Shown here in pieces: positions 46,190 through 58,159 of a stretch of DNA of 64,000 nucleotides; position 1 is the first letter of the stretch; the number at the start of each line of letters is the position of its first letter. The notes under the pieces are model-generated. The model was not told the DNA's origin. It ran no database searches and worked only from the letters and a program-made list of their open reading frames with translations. Source of the stretch: Anaspis maculata (lineage: Eukaryota > Arthropoda > Insecta > Coleoptera > Scraptiidae); the NCBI GenBank assembly GCA_949128115.1, contig OX421962.1:12785262-12849261 (forward strand). Direction: 5' to 3'. The position numbers and the translations under genes were made by a program.

Positions 46190-46860
46190 CTCGTATGTTT
46201 CCAGTGAATGTCGCTATTTGTTGGAAATTTGCTCTTGTTTTTCTTGACATAATTTCAATTCCTCGGAAATTTGAAGTGATGAGAAGGTCATGATCCCGAG
46301 CTGGGCGAAGGCCTTTCTGTAATCCTCCCTGTACCTTAAACGTGACAAAACTCTAACTGCCCTTCTCTGCAAACGGAATACTCTGTGACAGTCCGCGCCA
46401 TGTCCTCATAGCATCGGCCCGTAAACCATGACGCAACCCTAAAGGAGTTGAACGGGACCTCGTTTCGGGGTAATTGACGTTCTCCTCAGCACGACCTTGA
46501 AATTAAGTTTTCTTTATCGTTTGTTTGTACTAGTATTGTTGAGTCGTCAGCGTAACGAAAACAGTTCAAATTCTGCCAGCTTGCTAAGATTAAAAATAAT
46601 AAAGGTCCTAAAATGGATCCTTGTGCGTGGTATTCCCGCTGACTCACCATTGCAGCTTCTGACTCCGAAAATACCCCACTAGACAGAACACTCTGACGTC
46701 TCTCTGAGACATGATCTGTTATGATTCTGATGCAATCTTCCCCGGAGCCAATTTTTTTTATTTTATTCATAGATTTTTTAAGTCTTCGGAGATCGTAGAG
46801 CAATGCGACCTGAGGTTGTAGTTGCGAAATTTCTATGGCTTCTAGCGACATCTCCAAACT
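46190..46860 (-). pseudogene. Non-LTR retrotransposon (LINE) reverse-transcriptase fragment
   Basis: The minus strand shows SERRQSVLSSG, AQGSILGPLLFLI and YADDSTILVQT (YADD at about 46543-46554), the palm motifs of a LINE reverse transcriptase. After a frame change the sequence continues with VFRLQRRAVRVL and EDYRKAFAQLGIMTF, the conserved C-terminal segment of Jockey/CR1-like ORF2 proteins. The segment between palm and tail is largely deleted, and the endonuclease and ORF1 are absent. A stop and frame changes show it is dead. A 5'-truncated, minus-oriented insertion is the simplest reading. Confidence 0.88.
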
Positions 46861-46869
46861 TACTAGAGT

Positions 46870-47345
46870 AACATTTCAGAGATCATATACGACAATATTC
46901 ACAAGAATTGCATATCAAGGTTTAGTGAAGATCGCAAGGTAATATTTTTGCAGGTTTCGATGTTCTCTGAAATTGTAGGGCGACAGTTTTGATTTTAATA
47001 GGGCGTAATCTCCGACTTCCATAGACCGATATCTCTGAATTTTGTTGCATGATAATCTGAGGGTCGCAGTGCAACATTTTTGAGTATCTTTGGGTAACAT
47101 CTCTGATGTTTATCACGTAGAACGACATTTCCGAGGATTGTAGAGCAACAACAACAATTGCGATATTTCGAGGAATATAAAGCAAAAGTCCAAGGATCGC
47201 ATAGGGATAATCTCAATCTCAAAGATCGTATAGAGTGATATTTCGGAGTATCGTGAAGCGATATTTCCGAGGATCATCAAGTGATGACTTTGAGGATCAC
47301 ATGGCGATATTTCCAGGGATCGTAGATTGACATTTCCGTTGTCCA
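46870..47345. repeat. Degenerate array of CGATATTTCCGAGGATCGTAG units
   Basis: Phrases of about 28 bp (CGATATTTC, then GAGGATCGTAGAGCGA) recur about sixteen times with heavy divergence. The short minus-strand frames over it reflect the repeat. Confidence 0.65.
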
Positions 47346-50300
47346 CAAGCACTGTCCTTGGATGTAGTTCGGGAGTTAGCGGCATAAACTGTTCGTTCTG
47401 TGATAATGGAATGAAATTTGATATGACTGGACGTTACAGTTTGCTTTTTGAATGCAGAAATGACACGTTTCTGAATTTTGATCAGGGAGGCCTAGGGCCC
47501 CCCTAGAAAATTAGGGTTGCAGGAACTCCGAAGAGTCACCGTTGAATATTGCCACATGTGCACACTGTTCTTCATTATGAAAATACTCAAGCCAGGGACC
47601 TGAAAAAATGAAAATTTCCTCGCGGCCTGATGGAGCCTCACGCTGCTAGTCCCATGGGACCAGCGTGGCAGTGAACGTGTTAATACTGGACAAATGGAGA
47701 TCTTATTCGCGGTTCTGTGACTCTTTGGGCTATATTTGCTTTTGTTTTGCAAGAAAGTATGAAAGAGGCGCAATTTTTTCGATGATGGGCGGTGCCGGCG
47801 GTGAGGAAATGTTCACTATGAAATAAAGTTGAAGGACAGTTCAAGCTATCCATTGATTAATAAATTGTCAGTTTTGTTATTGATAACAGGGAAAAAACCG
47901 CTGTTGAACTGAAAACTCCAATGACCTTATTTATTAGGGAGATTGTTTATTCTAGAATGTAAATATCAGAAAACTGATTTCATAAATGGCTCCAGCAGAT
48001 GCGAATTAGTAAGAAATGACACACAGCAGATGAATTTACCCTTTTCTAAAAACTCGTTGGTCCAAATATCGAGATTACCTATATTTGTACTCTAAGGGTA
48101 GGTACTCATAAGTGAGACACCCGTGTGGCGCCATCTATTATTGGCATTCCGCAATGTTCATAACGGATGTAGTTATATGTATAAAAAGGCATCTACCTTT
48201 CTAATAGTAGGCTGTTTACAGGAGCTGAAGTCAGATAGACACTTGTCAACAGTGTCAACGAACTATCAAAAGTCATTTTATTTTCGATTGATTCGCATCG
48301 AAGCGCATGGATTGATTTTTGTCCCCAATTCGTGGACACATGCATTTACTATCGTGGCCTCATAAAACGGAACGGTTCTTTCTCCCTTTGTAGCTATAAT
48401 GCTTCTCAGTAGTTCATACAATAAATTTCAATTTGTCACCGCTTTCATGAGCAGCCAACACAGTTACTGAAATTTTAAATGCCAACACAGAGTCAAAGAG
48501 GGTTTGCCATTGAGAAACTTGAGGAAGCTTGGTCATTGCAACGTATGGTGCAAGAAACAGGCTGCTCTAAACCAACAACTTCCAATTCAAAACGTGGCTG
48601 AAACGAAACACACGACTCGTAAAGACGACCAGCCACCGACGCTGCAACACAGCACGCAAGCGGCCCTTGACCAATTTGTGAGATTTCGTTTGCCACATCG
48701 GCATTTCTCAGAGTTCCTACTAATGGGATAAAAAATCGTTGCCATTCAAGGGGCCTATATCCTGTCCACGTTGCAAATGCAGAACCAGGACTATTTGCCA
48801 TCCAATCATCCATAAATTCTTGTGCATGGTTTTCCTACCTTAGAACCATTATGGAATGCTCATGATCCGTTTCTAGAGGAACTTGAAACCTATTTGATAC
48901 GATTTTTAGAGAGAACCAATCCCGTGGAAATTTTGGAATTTGTTTTTCATGTAGGTTGGATGTGTAGATGTATATCTGTAGCTTTTGCTCAATATACGCC
49001 CAATGCTTTTCCATACAGATCAGCACTAAAACATCGAACAAAAGAAACTGTTGATTTATTATCCGATAAAATGTAACATTTTGGGCTAGACGACACACGC
49101 ATTGTGTTTGCATAGAATAGATGCAGCCCACTTCAATTTTGCATATACCTACTTACACATATCGGTACCTGCCTCGCGCAAGATCCGCCTCTGAATTTTT
49201 GGGAGACATCATCGTACCCAATATACCAGCAACAATGCAGGCGCACGTATAATTAGCAATTGTTGCGAAACTTTCTTCGATTTCATTAACGATATTTTGT
49301 CTTCTTCTTATATTGTAAACGGCAATTGCCGCTCGCGGCGGGCCGACCCTGAATGTCACGACATTATTTTCTTTTCACACACACAAACAGGCTTGTTGCT
49401 TTTGCTTAGGCATATATACCCATTTTCCATGATGCCTGGCAATTATGATTTGTCTCTTATGGACAAAATCGACGCCTTAGCATTTTTTCCAACTTGTTCT
49501 TGTGTCGTCAGGTACTGCCTACTCTTTGGGATATCCGCCACGAGATGTGTGCTGTGGAGCCTCGGGAGGTTCAACGTTATGCAGTAGCAAGTGCGTTATG
49601 CGGTTTTTAGTATCGCTTTCACTTCTTCTCCTCTCCGGAGGATCGGAAACTCTCATCTCTCCGAGACGAACGCCGGCGATGCGCGGATCTTCTTTATTTT
49701 TTATTGATATATGGTGTGGTTTTCCGCCTCATTTCCGCAAATCGCGCTTTCTTTTTCCTTATGGCAGGCATTATGTCAGTACTTGAATAAAAATATTGTG
49801 TGTGCGTGTAAGTTCAAGCGATATGCGGGTTTTCAAGAAAATTTCAAGCAGTAGCCAGCAGCCAAATGCGAAACCAATAATTAAAACTATCGGTAGCTCA
49901 GGTGCGAGAGCCCACCTAGCAATTAAAATATTTCCAAGTTGCCCAATGGCCGCAAAAGCTTCTTGTGATGCTGCTGATGTTCATGATTATATAATTACCT
50001 ATTAGAGCACCAAAACACTATATGCCTACCTACTTACCTTATTTTAATGAGGAATGTAATATACTTGCTCGGCTAAGATATTTTTTTTTAGATAACAAAT
50101 TCCCAAGACTTGTGCAAATCAAGACGTGTGTGTAACAAGTTTTTTAAGCAATTTTCAAAACATAGGAATCGGTTTATTACTGAGCTCTATGTGTTGCACG
50201 TAACTTTCTCGCATTATTGTGTGAATAAGAAAACTTTCTGGGCGCAAGAACTTTTGTCGTGAATTTTTATGGTTCATTATAAACCTGCGGATGCGAGGAT

Positions 50301-51590
50301 GAGCAATCGAATACATTAGAACTGCTCCGCCGATACCCTATAAACGAAATATTGGTTTTCTCCAAAGCTTTGCTTCGAAAGCGATCGAATTCCAAAAGTA
50401 GTCTGGCAATTGCATGTCTGGCAGCCGAGTTTTAACCCACCAAAAGGTCAATTGGATGCCAGCCAAGTTTTGATTGAAAAAAAGTTTTTGATTTGAAAAT
50501 TATTCTCGTTATAAAGAAACCGGAACGAGAACCAGAAATATATTTTCCACGTGCATGACAAATCACTGTCACGGCGTTCCGCACAAATTCAAAATTATCG
50601 ATGTAACCTAATAAGTACCAAAGGTGTTACTGGTTACAGGCGGTAGATCGAAATTTATGACGGCGAAGATCACGCTAGAAGATACCATCATAGCTCGAGG
50701 TGACAGAAACATGACGGCAACATAATACACTGTGGTACAACACAATACCCGATATTATCCATTACGTGAACGATTTATTTAGAAATTTAATCGTTATTAT
50801 TATTCTGAGGTACTTAATCCTGTTATGGCAGGTACCTAGGTATCATTAGGTCCATGCACATTACGGTATGTGATAATTACCTCATGCAGACTCCCTATAC
50901 CTGGAGGCATCTCCCGGAAGCTTAAGGTCTCTTTTCTAGAAAGAAAAACCACAGATATCTCACGCTGACACGTATGATAGTAATAAGAATAGTAGTAATG
51001 ATACGCATATTAATTCTATATAAAGTATTATTATCGCGAACAATTATTTGAATAGTCGTAGGTACTTAATTGTAGCAGCAGATGATGGGCGCTCCGAAGA
51101 GGACAGAAGAATTCTATTGTGAACCGCCAGCGTGAGTGTGAGCATTTTAATTGTCCGTTATGCAAATGATGGCAGAGTGCGATTGTGATGGATTCTTTTT
51201 TTGTTCCGACTTGATACTTAGCACCTTTTAAAGCGCCAAAATATCACTTCTTATCGAGCTTCTTGCTGAACAATATCGAGCTAGTCTTTAATACCCTAGT
51301 TTTATCACGTTCTTATTAAGTCTAGCTGTTTAATAGCATCATTATAAGCAAGACACGTCGTAGAAATAGTGAATTGCTCTTTATAAGGCACCACAAAAAA
51401 TAAACTACGCAATGAAATACACTGACGGACAAAACTAACGCATAAATTTTTCACCCAAGTTTGAAGTCAAATTATCCCAGCGATTTCAATGATTTTTTTC
51501 CTCTGAATCGTAGGATGGTTCTTCAGGGATGTGACTGAAGAAGAACTTCCGGAGAAATATCAATTTTGCCTGCATACCGTATCTTATAAT
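47346..51590. other. Mostly unique intron sequence
   Basis: Several frames of 60-106 codons occur (for example 48493-48813, minus), none with a motif I recognise. No tandem or inverted repeat was noticed. This is the longest repeat-poor part of the intron, so conserved regulatory sequence, if any, is most likely here or at 30805-33299. Confidence 0.4.
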
Positions 51591-51604
51591 TCCGTACCGT
51601 ATAC

Positions 51605-51756
51605 CACCCTATCCGTGACCGGACAATTCGTCGCGTGGACAATTTGTCGCGGACAAATTGTCGCGGATAGTTGTTCGTCGCACGGACAATTCGTCGCAAT
51701 TTTTTTTTGCCCTTTGTCTTGGGTTTACTAACCTGTTTTGTGTTTTTTTCTTGCTT
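51605..51756. repeat. Short GGACAATTCGTCGC phrase array
   Basis: Five degenerate 14-18 bp copies occur up to 51700, followed by a leader (GCCCTTTGTCTTGGGTTTAC) that recurs near 58545. It is the same kind of composite as 33900-38090 with a different phrase. Confidence 0.75.
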
Positions 51757-51909
51757 TAACCTCGGGTTCCACCAAAATTTTAAGAGCAGATTAAATCTAT
51801 CACGCTGATAGTTGCTATATGCACCAGCCAATAGGATGGCCAGTTGCTTAGTTACTATCAGAGTGATAAAGTTATCGCGTTGATAAAAGTTTGGTGGAAC
51901 CCGAGGTTA
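51757..51909. mobile_element. 153-bp MITE, TAACCTCGGGTTCCACC ends
   Basis: TAACCTCGGGTTCCACCAAA and TTTGGTGGAACCCGAGGTTA are near-perfect ends, related to the 243-bp MITEs at 8003 and 18560. The paralogous leader at 58545-58605 lacks it. Confidence 0.85.
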
Positions 51910-53228
51910 GAGCTATAATGAGCCCCTTATACCTTACTGTATTATTTAAAACCCTTTTGGCCACCCTTGTTTTTTCAATGTCTTTGAACCTCTAGTGAGT
52001 CACCTTGCATTATTACTCCGCGCACTTCTAATAGTGCACCGAGCTTCCGGAACTCTAATTCGGAACCCTATCGAGCCCTTTGTGTCCGCAAGTGTTGTTT
52101 GGAGACCTAATTAGCCCTTCAGGTTTTTTCATGACTACCAGAATCCCAGCAAGCCCTCTGTTGCGTTCTTGTGCTATCCAGACCTCCATTGGGCCTCCTT
52201 GTGTCTCTAGTGCAGTTTAAAGCCTTTCGCGAGCCCCTTGCATTTCTCCGTGACTTTCGTAGCGGTAAGCACCTTTGCGTTTCCATACCATATTCAGAGC
52301 CCTATCCTGGAGTTTCCTTATATTTTTTCTGAGCTCTGCTGAGCCCCCTTACATTTTTTCGTGACTTTCGGAGCACTAGTAAGCCCCTTGTGCCTTCACG
52401 TGGTGTTCGGAGCCCTGTCGGGCTCCTTACGTCCTTGAGTGTAATTTTGAGCCCTAATGACCCTTCTTTCATTTTTCATAGCTTTCAGAATTCCAGAAAC
52501 CCCCATTTTGCAAACTTGTGCTATCAAGAGCCCCACTGGACCCCAGTGTGATTTGCAGCCCTGCTATGCCCCCTTGTATTTCCTGTGACTTCCGGAGCAG
52601 CAAGCAGCGTTGTGCCATCATGTCATATTCGGAGCCCCACCGGGCCCCTTTGTCTTAAAATGTTATCAAAGCTCTGATAGGTCACAGAGCCGATAGGCTT
52701 CCAGAGAAAATCAATAAGTCTATTTTATTATACAGATCTCCAGTAGGCCCCCTTGTGTCTTATCATCTATTGAAGGTCTGTTGGGCCCCCTTTCATTTTT
52801 CCGAGGCTTTCCAAGAACTAGTGAACCCCTTGTGCCTTCATGTGATATCCAGCCTCCTATATCGGGCCCCCTTGCGTCCTCAAGTGCCGTTATGTGTTCC
52901 ATAGCTTTCAGAATTCCATTAAGCCCTCTTTTATCATCTTCTGTTATCCAGAGCTTCATTGGGCCCCATTCTTGTGTCTTCAATGTAATTTGAAGACCTG
53001 CTTAGTCCCCTTGTACTTTCCGTTACTTTCGGAGCACTAAGCACCCTTGTGCCGTCATGTCATTCGAAGCCCTATCGGTCGGAGCATTAGTAAGTCTCTT
53101 GTGTCTCTATATAATATTCCGACCCTTGTTGCCCCCCTCCCGTGTCTGCAAGTGTAATTTTAATTAGCCCCGTCATGTTTTTTCATGGCTCTCAGGGTAT
53201 CAGTAAGCCCAGAGGTCCTCTGTTTGTC
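51910..53228. repeat. GAGCCC minisatellite (reverse orientation)
   Basis: Units such as GGAGCCCTATCGGGCCCC then CTTGTGTCCTCAAGTG repeat every 40-60 bp. It is the same family as 36541-38090, inverted. Confidence 0.85.
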
Positions 53229-53776
53229 AATGAAAGAACAATTTTTCCCCTATAAACTTACGATTCTTGAGAAATGGACTTTCCAGCAGAAACAGCTCGA
53301 CTTTTATTTCAAGAGGTCATCTAACGGCTCGATACCAAGTTGGGGCTGAGACCGCCGTAAGTGCGGTTACTATAGCAACGGCCAATCAAACCGCTTTATT
53401 TGACAAGTTACGCCGTCCTAACTTTTGCGCCTGCAACTTGGTATCGAGCCCTTAGACACGAATGGCCAAATTTTAATCTTCAACCCCTTCGCCCCCACCC
53501 TACCCTACCTTGAAATTTCAAATAGCATTACCTATCTTCTGATACATCAGATTGAAGGCAATAAAACTCTGTATCTGTCAAACATATTTATATTTTTTGC
53601 AAACCACCCGACCCCTTTGAAGTAGGGTAGGGTGGGAGCGAAGGGGTTGAAGATGAAAATTTGGCCACACGTGTTTTAGATGACCCCATTGAAATAAAAA
53701 TGGACCTATTTTTGCTTGGAAGTCTATTTCTCAAGAATCTGAAGTTTATAGGGGAGAAATTGTCCTTTCATCAACA
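53229..53776. mobile_element. Palindromic element, TA-type relative of 8498-9577
   Basis: TTTTTCCCCTATAAACTT, TTCTTGAGAAATGGACTT and TCATCTAA at the left recur inverted at 53678-53775. The interior CTTCAACCCCTTCGCCCCCA with TGATACATC words resembles the inner blocks of 8498-9577. A MITE (53326-53450) splits the left arm. Confidence 0.75.
53326..53450. mobile_element. MITE GGCTCGATACC, third copy, 125 bp
   Basis: A complete but shorter copy, with flanks CTAAC and CTTAG consistent with a TWA duplication. The uninterrupted state of its target is visible in the other arm of the surrounding palindrome. Confidence 0.88.
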
Positions 53777-54079
53777 AATAGAGGATTTTCACAAGGGTTG
53801 AAGGGTGGTTTAAAAAAATTAGAAATATGTTTGGCGGAAAGAGAATTTTGTTGCCTTCAATTTGATCTATCACAACATAGGTAATGCTGTTTGAAATTTT
53901 AAAGTAGGGTAGGGTGGGGGCGAAGGAATCGAAGGTAAAAATTTGGCAATATGTGTCCTAGATGTCCCCTTCAAAACAAAAATCGACCTGTTTCGGCGTT
54001 TTCCTGTAAAAAAGTGTTGGCGGCCAGAAATCAGAAGTGAGAACTTTTTAAAGAAATTTCTTAGGTAATTTATAAATGC
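53777..54079. other. Continuation of the TGATACATC-type repeat
   Basis: The words GTAGGGTAGGGTGGG and AAAATCGACCTGTTTCGG repeat those of 53620-53710, so this is a further diverged unit and no gene. Confidence 0.5.
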
Positions 54080-54269
54080 CTACTTTCAAGGTATTTGAAT
54101 ACTTTTAGTTTACCAAATACTTTGGGGGTATTTAAGTAAAAAAAAGTATTTAAATACTTTTAAGGTATTTAAATGGAAAAAGTATATAAATACTTTTAAG
54201 GTATTTCAATGAAAAAAATATTCAAATACTTCGAAGGTATTTAAATACTTTTAGTTGACCAAATACTTT
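54080..54269. repeat. GTATTTAAATACTTTT array, left
   Basis: An AT-rich 20-28 bp phrase (AAATACTTTTAAGGTATTT) resembling the subterminal arrays of the hAT at 3973. The matching right array is 56871-57045, which ends TTACCCAGCTCTG, a worn hAT-type terminus. The two arrays probably bracket an old hAT copy; its left terminus is not visible. Confidence 0.65.
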
Positions 54270-54969
54270 TAGCCCAGGCTTTTTAGTCGAAAAAACGGCA
54301 AAACATGAAACAAATTAAAACACAGTCAATCTTTCCAGTTTTGGGTTCACTAGACTTTGCTGTATAACATACAAAAAGTCCCCAACTTTCCCCCGTGTGC
54401 GTCATTGTTTTTTTGACAGGCAAAGATGAAGACACCTCAGAATGCACTTTCCGCTTAAAAATACTCTCAGTTCTCAACCACCCAATCGATTTCTCTTATC
54501 TTGGTCTCAAATGATAGATAACGAATCAAAGTGAATGATATGGGATAGCTTTTGTCCAAAATTTGACACTAACGGACATAATTTCTTGATAATGACACTT
54601 TTTTCGTGTTTCTTTTCTTATGCTTCAGTTAACATTTTACTTTTGCATCGACCACTAAATATCACTTGGTATTATTATATGCAGTAGATTCCCTACAGTT
54701 TTAGCTTCAAAATGACGTATCTTTTAGCTCCATTGTGAATTGTCCAGCATTTCCAATAAGGATTCTATGAAGTTACGTCAAACGTATTATATGGGGAAAA
54801 TCACTTCAACATTATTACCCTAGACTTTGATCTGCAACAATTGATCCTACGTTCAATATGCACAGCATCGTACTGACTGAATCTGGTCTGGTAGTACTCG
54901 TATGAGTAGGTACTAGGTACAGTTTCGCCATTTTTCTCTATGGTTTTAGCGCTACTACTTGTAGCCTTA

Positions 54970-55250
54970 TAGTTTGTTCTTGTTATTGCCGTCTGCAGTG
55001 TCCGGCAATATCTCAGCTACTAAACTTCGGATTGCGCTTGGGTTTTTGCTAGATGATAGCTTAGGTACTCTAGATGTACAAACAACAAAGATATTTTATT
55101 TCATTATTCGTCCGTCCGTCCGTCTGTGTGTCTGTCATTCCACGCAATATCGCGGCTCCTAGACCTCGGATTAACCTCGGGTTTTCGCTAGATAATAATA
55201 GCCAAGGTACTCTAGGTGTAAGCAAACGACACGGTGGGCTACACGGGAGC
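54970..55250. repeat. Two-copy direct repeat with GTCCGTCC tract
   Basis: GGCAATATCTCAGCTACTAA and GCAATATCGCGGCTCCTAG begin two similar blocks (about 55005 and 55145) that both run on through TCGGATT, GCTAGAT and GGTACTCTAG. A GTCCGTCCGTCCGTC run lies at 55108. Confidence 0.7.
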
Positions 55251-55262
55251 ACCTACGTGTAG

Positions 55263-55442
55263 TTGGTCCCCGTCAAGACGCATCTTCCTCCAGCTCCGGA
55301 GACTCTTTTGAAGATAGTGTCTTGCAACTGCAAGAAGAACTGCGGTCTAAAATGTAGATGCAGTCGATCTTCCTTGTCTTGTTCGCAGATGTGTAAGTTC
55401 TGTAGGGGCACAACATGTGAGAATCCACCCCCACCTTGTTGA
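55263..55442 (+). pseudogene. Cys-rich C-terminal tail (LPPAPE..CNCKKNC..CRC..CxxC)
   Basis: After an in-frame TAG at 55260, the frame reads LVPVKTHLPPAPETLL, then KIVSCNCKKNC, KCRCSRSSLSC, QMCKFCRG and TTC before a stop at 55440. The Pro-Pro-Ala-Pro-Glu lead and the spacing of nine cysteines match a tail I know from transposon-borne or domesticated insect proteins, in which the cysteines probably bind zinc; I cannot name the family with certainty. The upstream coding part has decayed beyond recognition. Its place within the 54270-56870 element suggests that element once encoded it. Confidence 0.7.
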
Positions 55443-56870
55443 GTATGACCCTGAGGACGATCTGTTATTTTTATAAACTAATGCATTTAGTCCCTTTAGC
55501 TGCTAGATAGCTTTGCTAATATTTTAGATGGGTATAGGTACTATCGGTAGGTATTCGGGGTAACTATCGATTTATTGTTTGGAAATCAATAGACGAGTTT
55601 TTAACGAAACTAATATTGGACAAATAAGCTTAGAGTATACGGATGGTGATGGTAAGCTAGATGCGATTTTTTTTTTGACTACTAGTGAACTTGAAATTAT
55701 AATAAGATTTATTTGATATTTTTTGCAGAGCATGGCTATAAAAATCTTCCTGTGCTGTGCTAGACTTCCAATATGTTATTAATATGTAAATACAATGTTG
55801 AGGCTCTGATTTGAAAATATTGTGAGCATTTCTAATTGAAAAAAATGATAATTTGCTCTTGAAAATTTTGGATTTTTAATTTACGATATTTTCACGTTGA
55901 ATACATCAATGTTCAAAATTTCGAATAGGATCGATAACCGCAACTATTCTACGCATTTACATCAGGCATTCGACATAATTATCATTTCTTGAATACTATA
56001 AAATCGAGTTGGTTTGATGTTCGGTGTGAGCCAGCTTGAAACTGAAAAATGTGGCTATACCCGCGGGAAAGTTGCTGTTGTTATATTATTATTGTTTTAA
56101 TGTAGAGTGTTCTGTTTTCAAAAGCTAGAGAATTGCTTTGGCTACAAGAAGAAACTTTGAAAGATGAAATCAAAGCCATATTACAGCTACAATAAAAAAA
56201 ATTTCAACTGCGCGGAGATATTTTTGAGTGACATTTAGGACTTCGACATTTTTTTCAATAAATTATTTTTTTCACCTTGTAACCACTTATGTCGCGTTTA
56301 TGATATGATAGTTTTATGCAAAAAAGTCCATTTAACTCATCAAATCTCAATCCAAATGATTAATGCATCAAGCGCAAAAATAACCCAAATTGAAAAACCG
56401 GCTTTATTTTGGTCCCAAAATCACGTTTTTCTGCCGAAAATTCCTCAAAAATTTTTTTAAACAGAATTTAAATGTCATAATCGGATTTGCAAGGTCAGAT
56501 TTAGTGGGAAACGATACCCAACATGCCAGTATTGTCTCAATATTAATGAAAACCAAATTTCTTGCATGGGTCACTAATTGCCCCCCTCCCGAGCTCCCCT
56601 CACGGGGACCATAGACATCTAGTTTGTCAATAAGTTCCACTCATAACCCATTGTATCCAAATATAATAAATTTGAAGCCACTGACTAGATTACTTTTGTC
56701 CTAGAATTTTTTTAATGAAAATTTTGACCCCCCCCTCAAAAATCATGACGCACACGGAGGAAAGTTGGGGACTTTTAGTATGTTGTCTAGTAAGGTTAAG
56801 TGGGTACGATACCGTGAAGATTGCACGTGGATTAATTTGTTTCATGTTGAATGCTAAAAAGCCTGGGCTA

Positions 56871-57045
56871 TTTTGGAGTATTTAAATACTTTGAATGTAT
56901 TTAAATGACAAAAGTATTTAAATAAAGATACTATTTGTTATTAAAATACTCACACTTGAAATAAAGTATTTATTATTTAAATAATATTTTTTTCGCCAAA
57001 TGAAAAGTATTTGAATAATAAATACTTTCAAAAAGTATTTTACCC
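56871..57045. repeat. GTATTTAAATACTTT array, right
   Basis: This continues the array interrupted at 54269 and ends AAGTATTTTACCCAGCTCTG. Confidence 0.7.
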
Positions 57046-58159
57046 AGCTCTGTTCAACAGGGGAGAATTTTAGAATCTGTCATCCAGGTCAAAAATTACA
57101 AGTTCTCTTTAGTGAATTTTTAAGTCTTTTCACTTCAATTGACGACTAGTTCATTTCGAATTTCGGGTATGCTATACCAAGATCAAACCCATTATACAGG
57201 TGTCCTAGAATTACCACTTTCGTTATCTAGTGATGCGGTATTTGTAAAGTGCTGAGAAATGTTGATAAGATTCATCAAGATACGAGAACTTAAAAGAGGC
57301 CTCCTTGACTTCCAATTCTGTTACCTACCATAAGAATATCTTCTGAAACATACTCTGTAGCACTACTCGCTGACATGCTATATTCAACAGAAGTACAACA
57401 AGAGGTTTTTCAAGCCAACATAAAACATAATGAAAGATATTTTTTAGAATATTTGCTCATTTAACAAGTAACGACTTGGCTGAAGATTCATTTGAGGGTT
57501 GAGGGATAAACCTTCGTGCTAACTGTTCGCATACTTCCTCTGAAAGACTACAACAACCGAAAATAGACCCAGTTTTTGCTCGTTGCTCTAATGCATTTTG
57601 TTGAACTCTTCCATTAGAGCTTCGACTCTTTCTGCAATGTCAGTCATGACTCTCATGCATCAAACAAAGTTTCTTATTTCCACATAATCTTCACATGATC
57701 ACTGGGATCTCAATCGAGCGGATGAAATTTCTAGTCCTTCATTTCTCCTCATCACCAACACCTTGGTCAACACCATCATGCGCATCGTCTTCGAAGTCTA
57801 AGTCATGAAAAAAGGCCAAATAAGCTACCAGTTCCTATAACAGATACCACAAATGGCCTAGGAACTTCTTTATTGCACGTTTGGAAACTCCTTGGTTCAC
57901 TTATTTATATGAACTTTGGCTCAAATCATGAGCATGAGCGAAGTCAAAGATGTCTCCCAATTGCTCCTGCCATTCCATTTTTTCTTCCCCAAATGCTTCG
58001 ACCCGGGCTTCGACCTTTTCGCTTTATTCTCTTTGTTCTCCAACGCTTCAACCTTTGCTAATCATCAAATAGCTTTTTACACTTTTTCGGGACAGCATGC
58101 TTCTTTAACCGTGTTAGGATGTTGACTTCATCCCATCCTTTTATAAACTTTCATCGAAG
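57046..58159. other. No gene seen
   Basis: Unique sequence; a frame over 57873-58125 is rich in Phe/Pro without a motif. Confidence 0.4.

Larger units (their letters stand above)
54270..56870. mobile_element. 2.6-kb TIR element, TAGCCCAGGC ends, 3-bp TSD TTT
   Basis: TAGCCCAGGCTTTTTAG and CTAAAAAGCCTGGGCTA are the termini; TTT lies outside both. The first ten bases equal those of 34370-36540. About 140 bp of diverged arm follow, with ACATACAAAAAGTCCCC and GGGGACTTTTAGTATGT. The interior is mostly unique and holds a remnant of a Cys-rich coding sequence (55263-55442), suggesting a once protein-coding element. Confidence 0.82.

Noticed and set aside
48493..48813. 106-codon minus-strand frame
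   Set aside because: Looks protein-like at first but shows no known domain, splice partner or repeat relation; left as unsupported.
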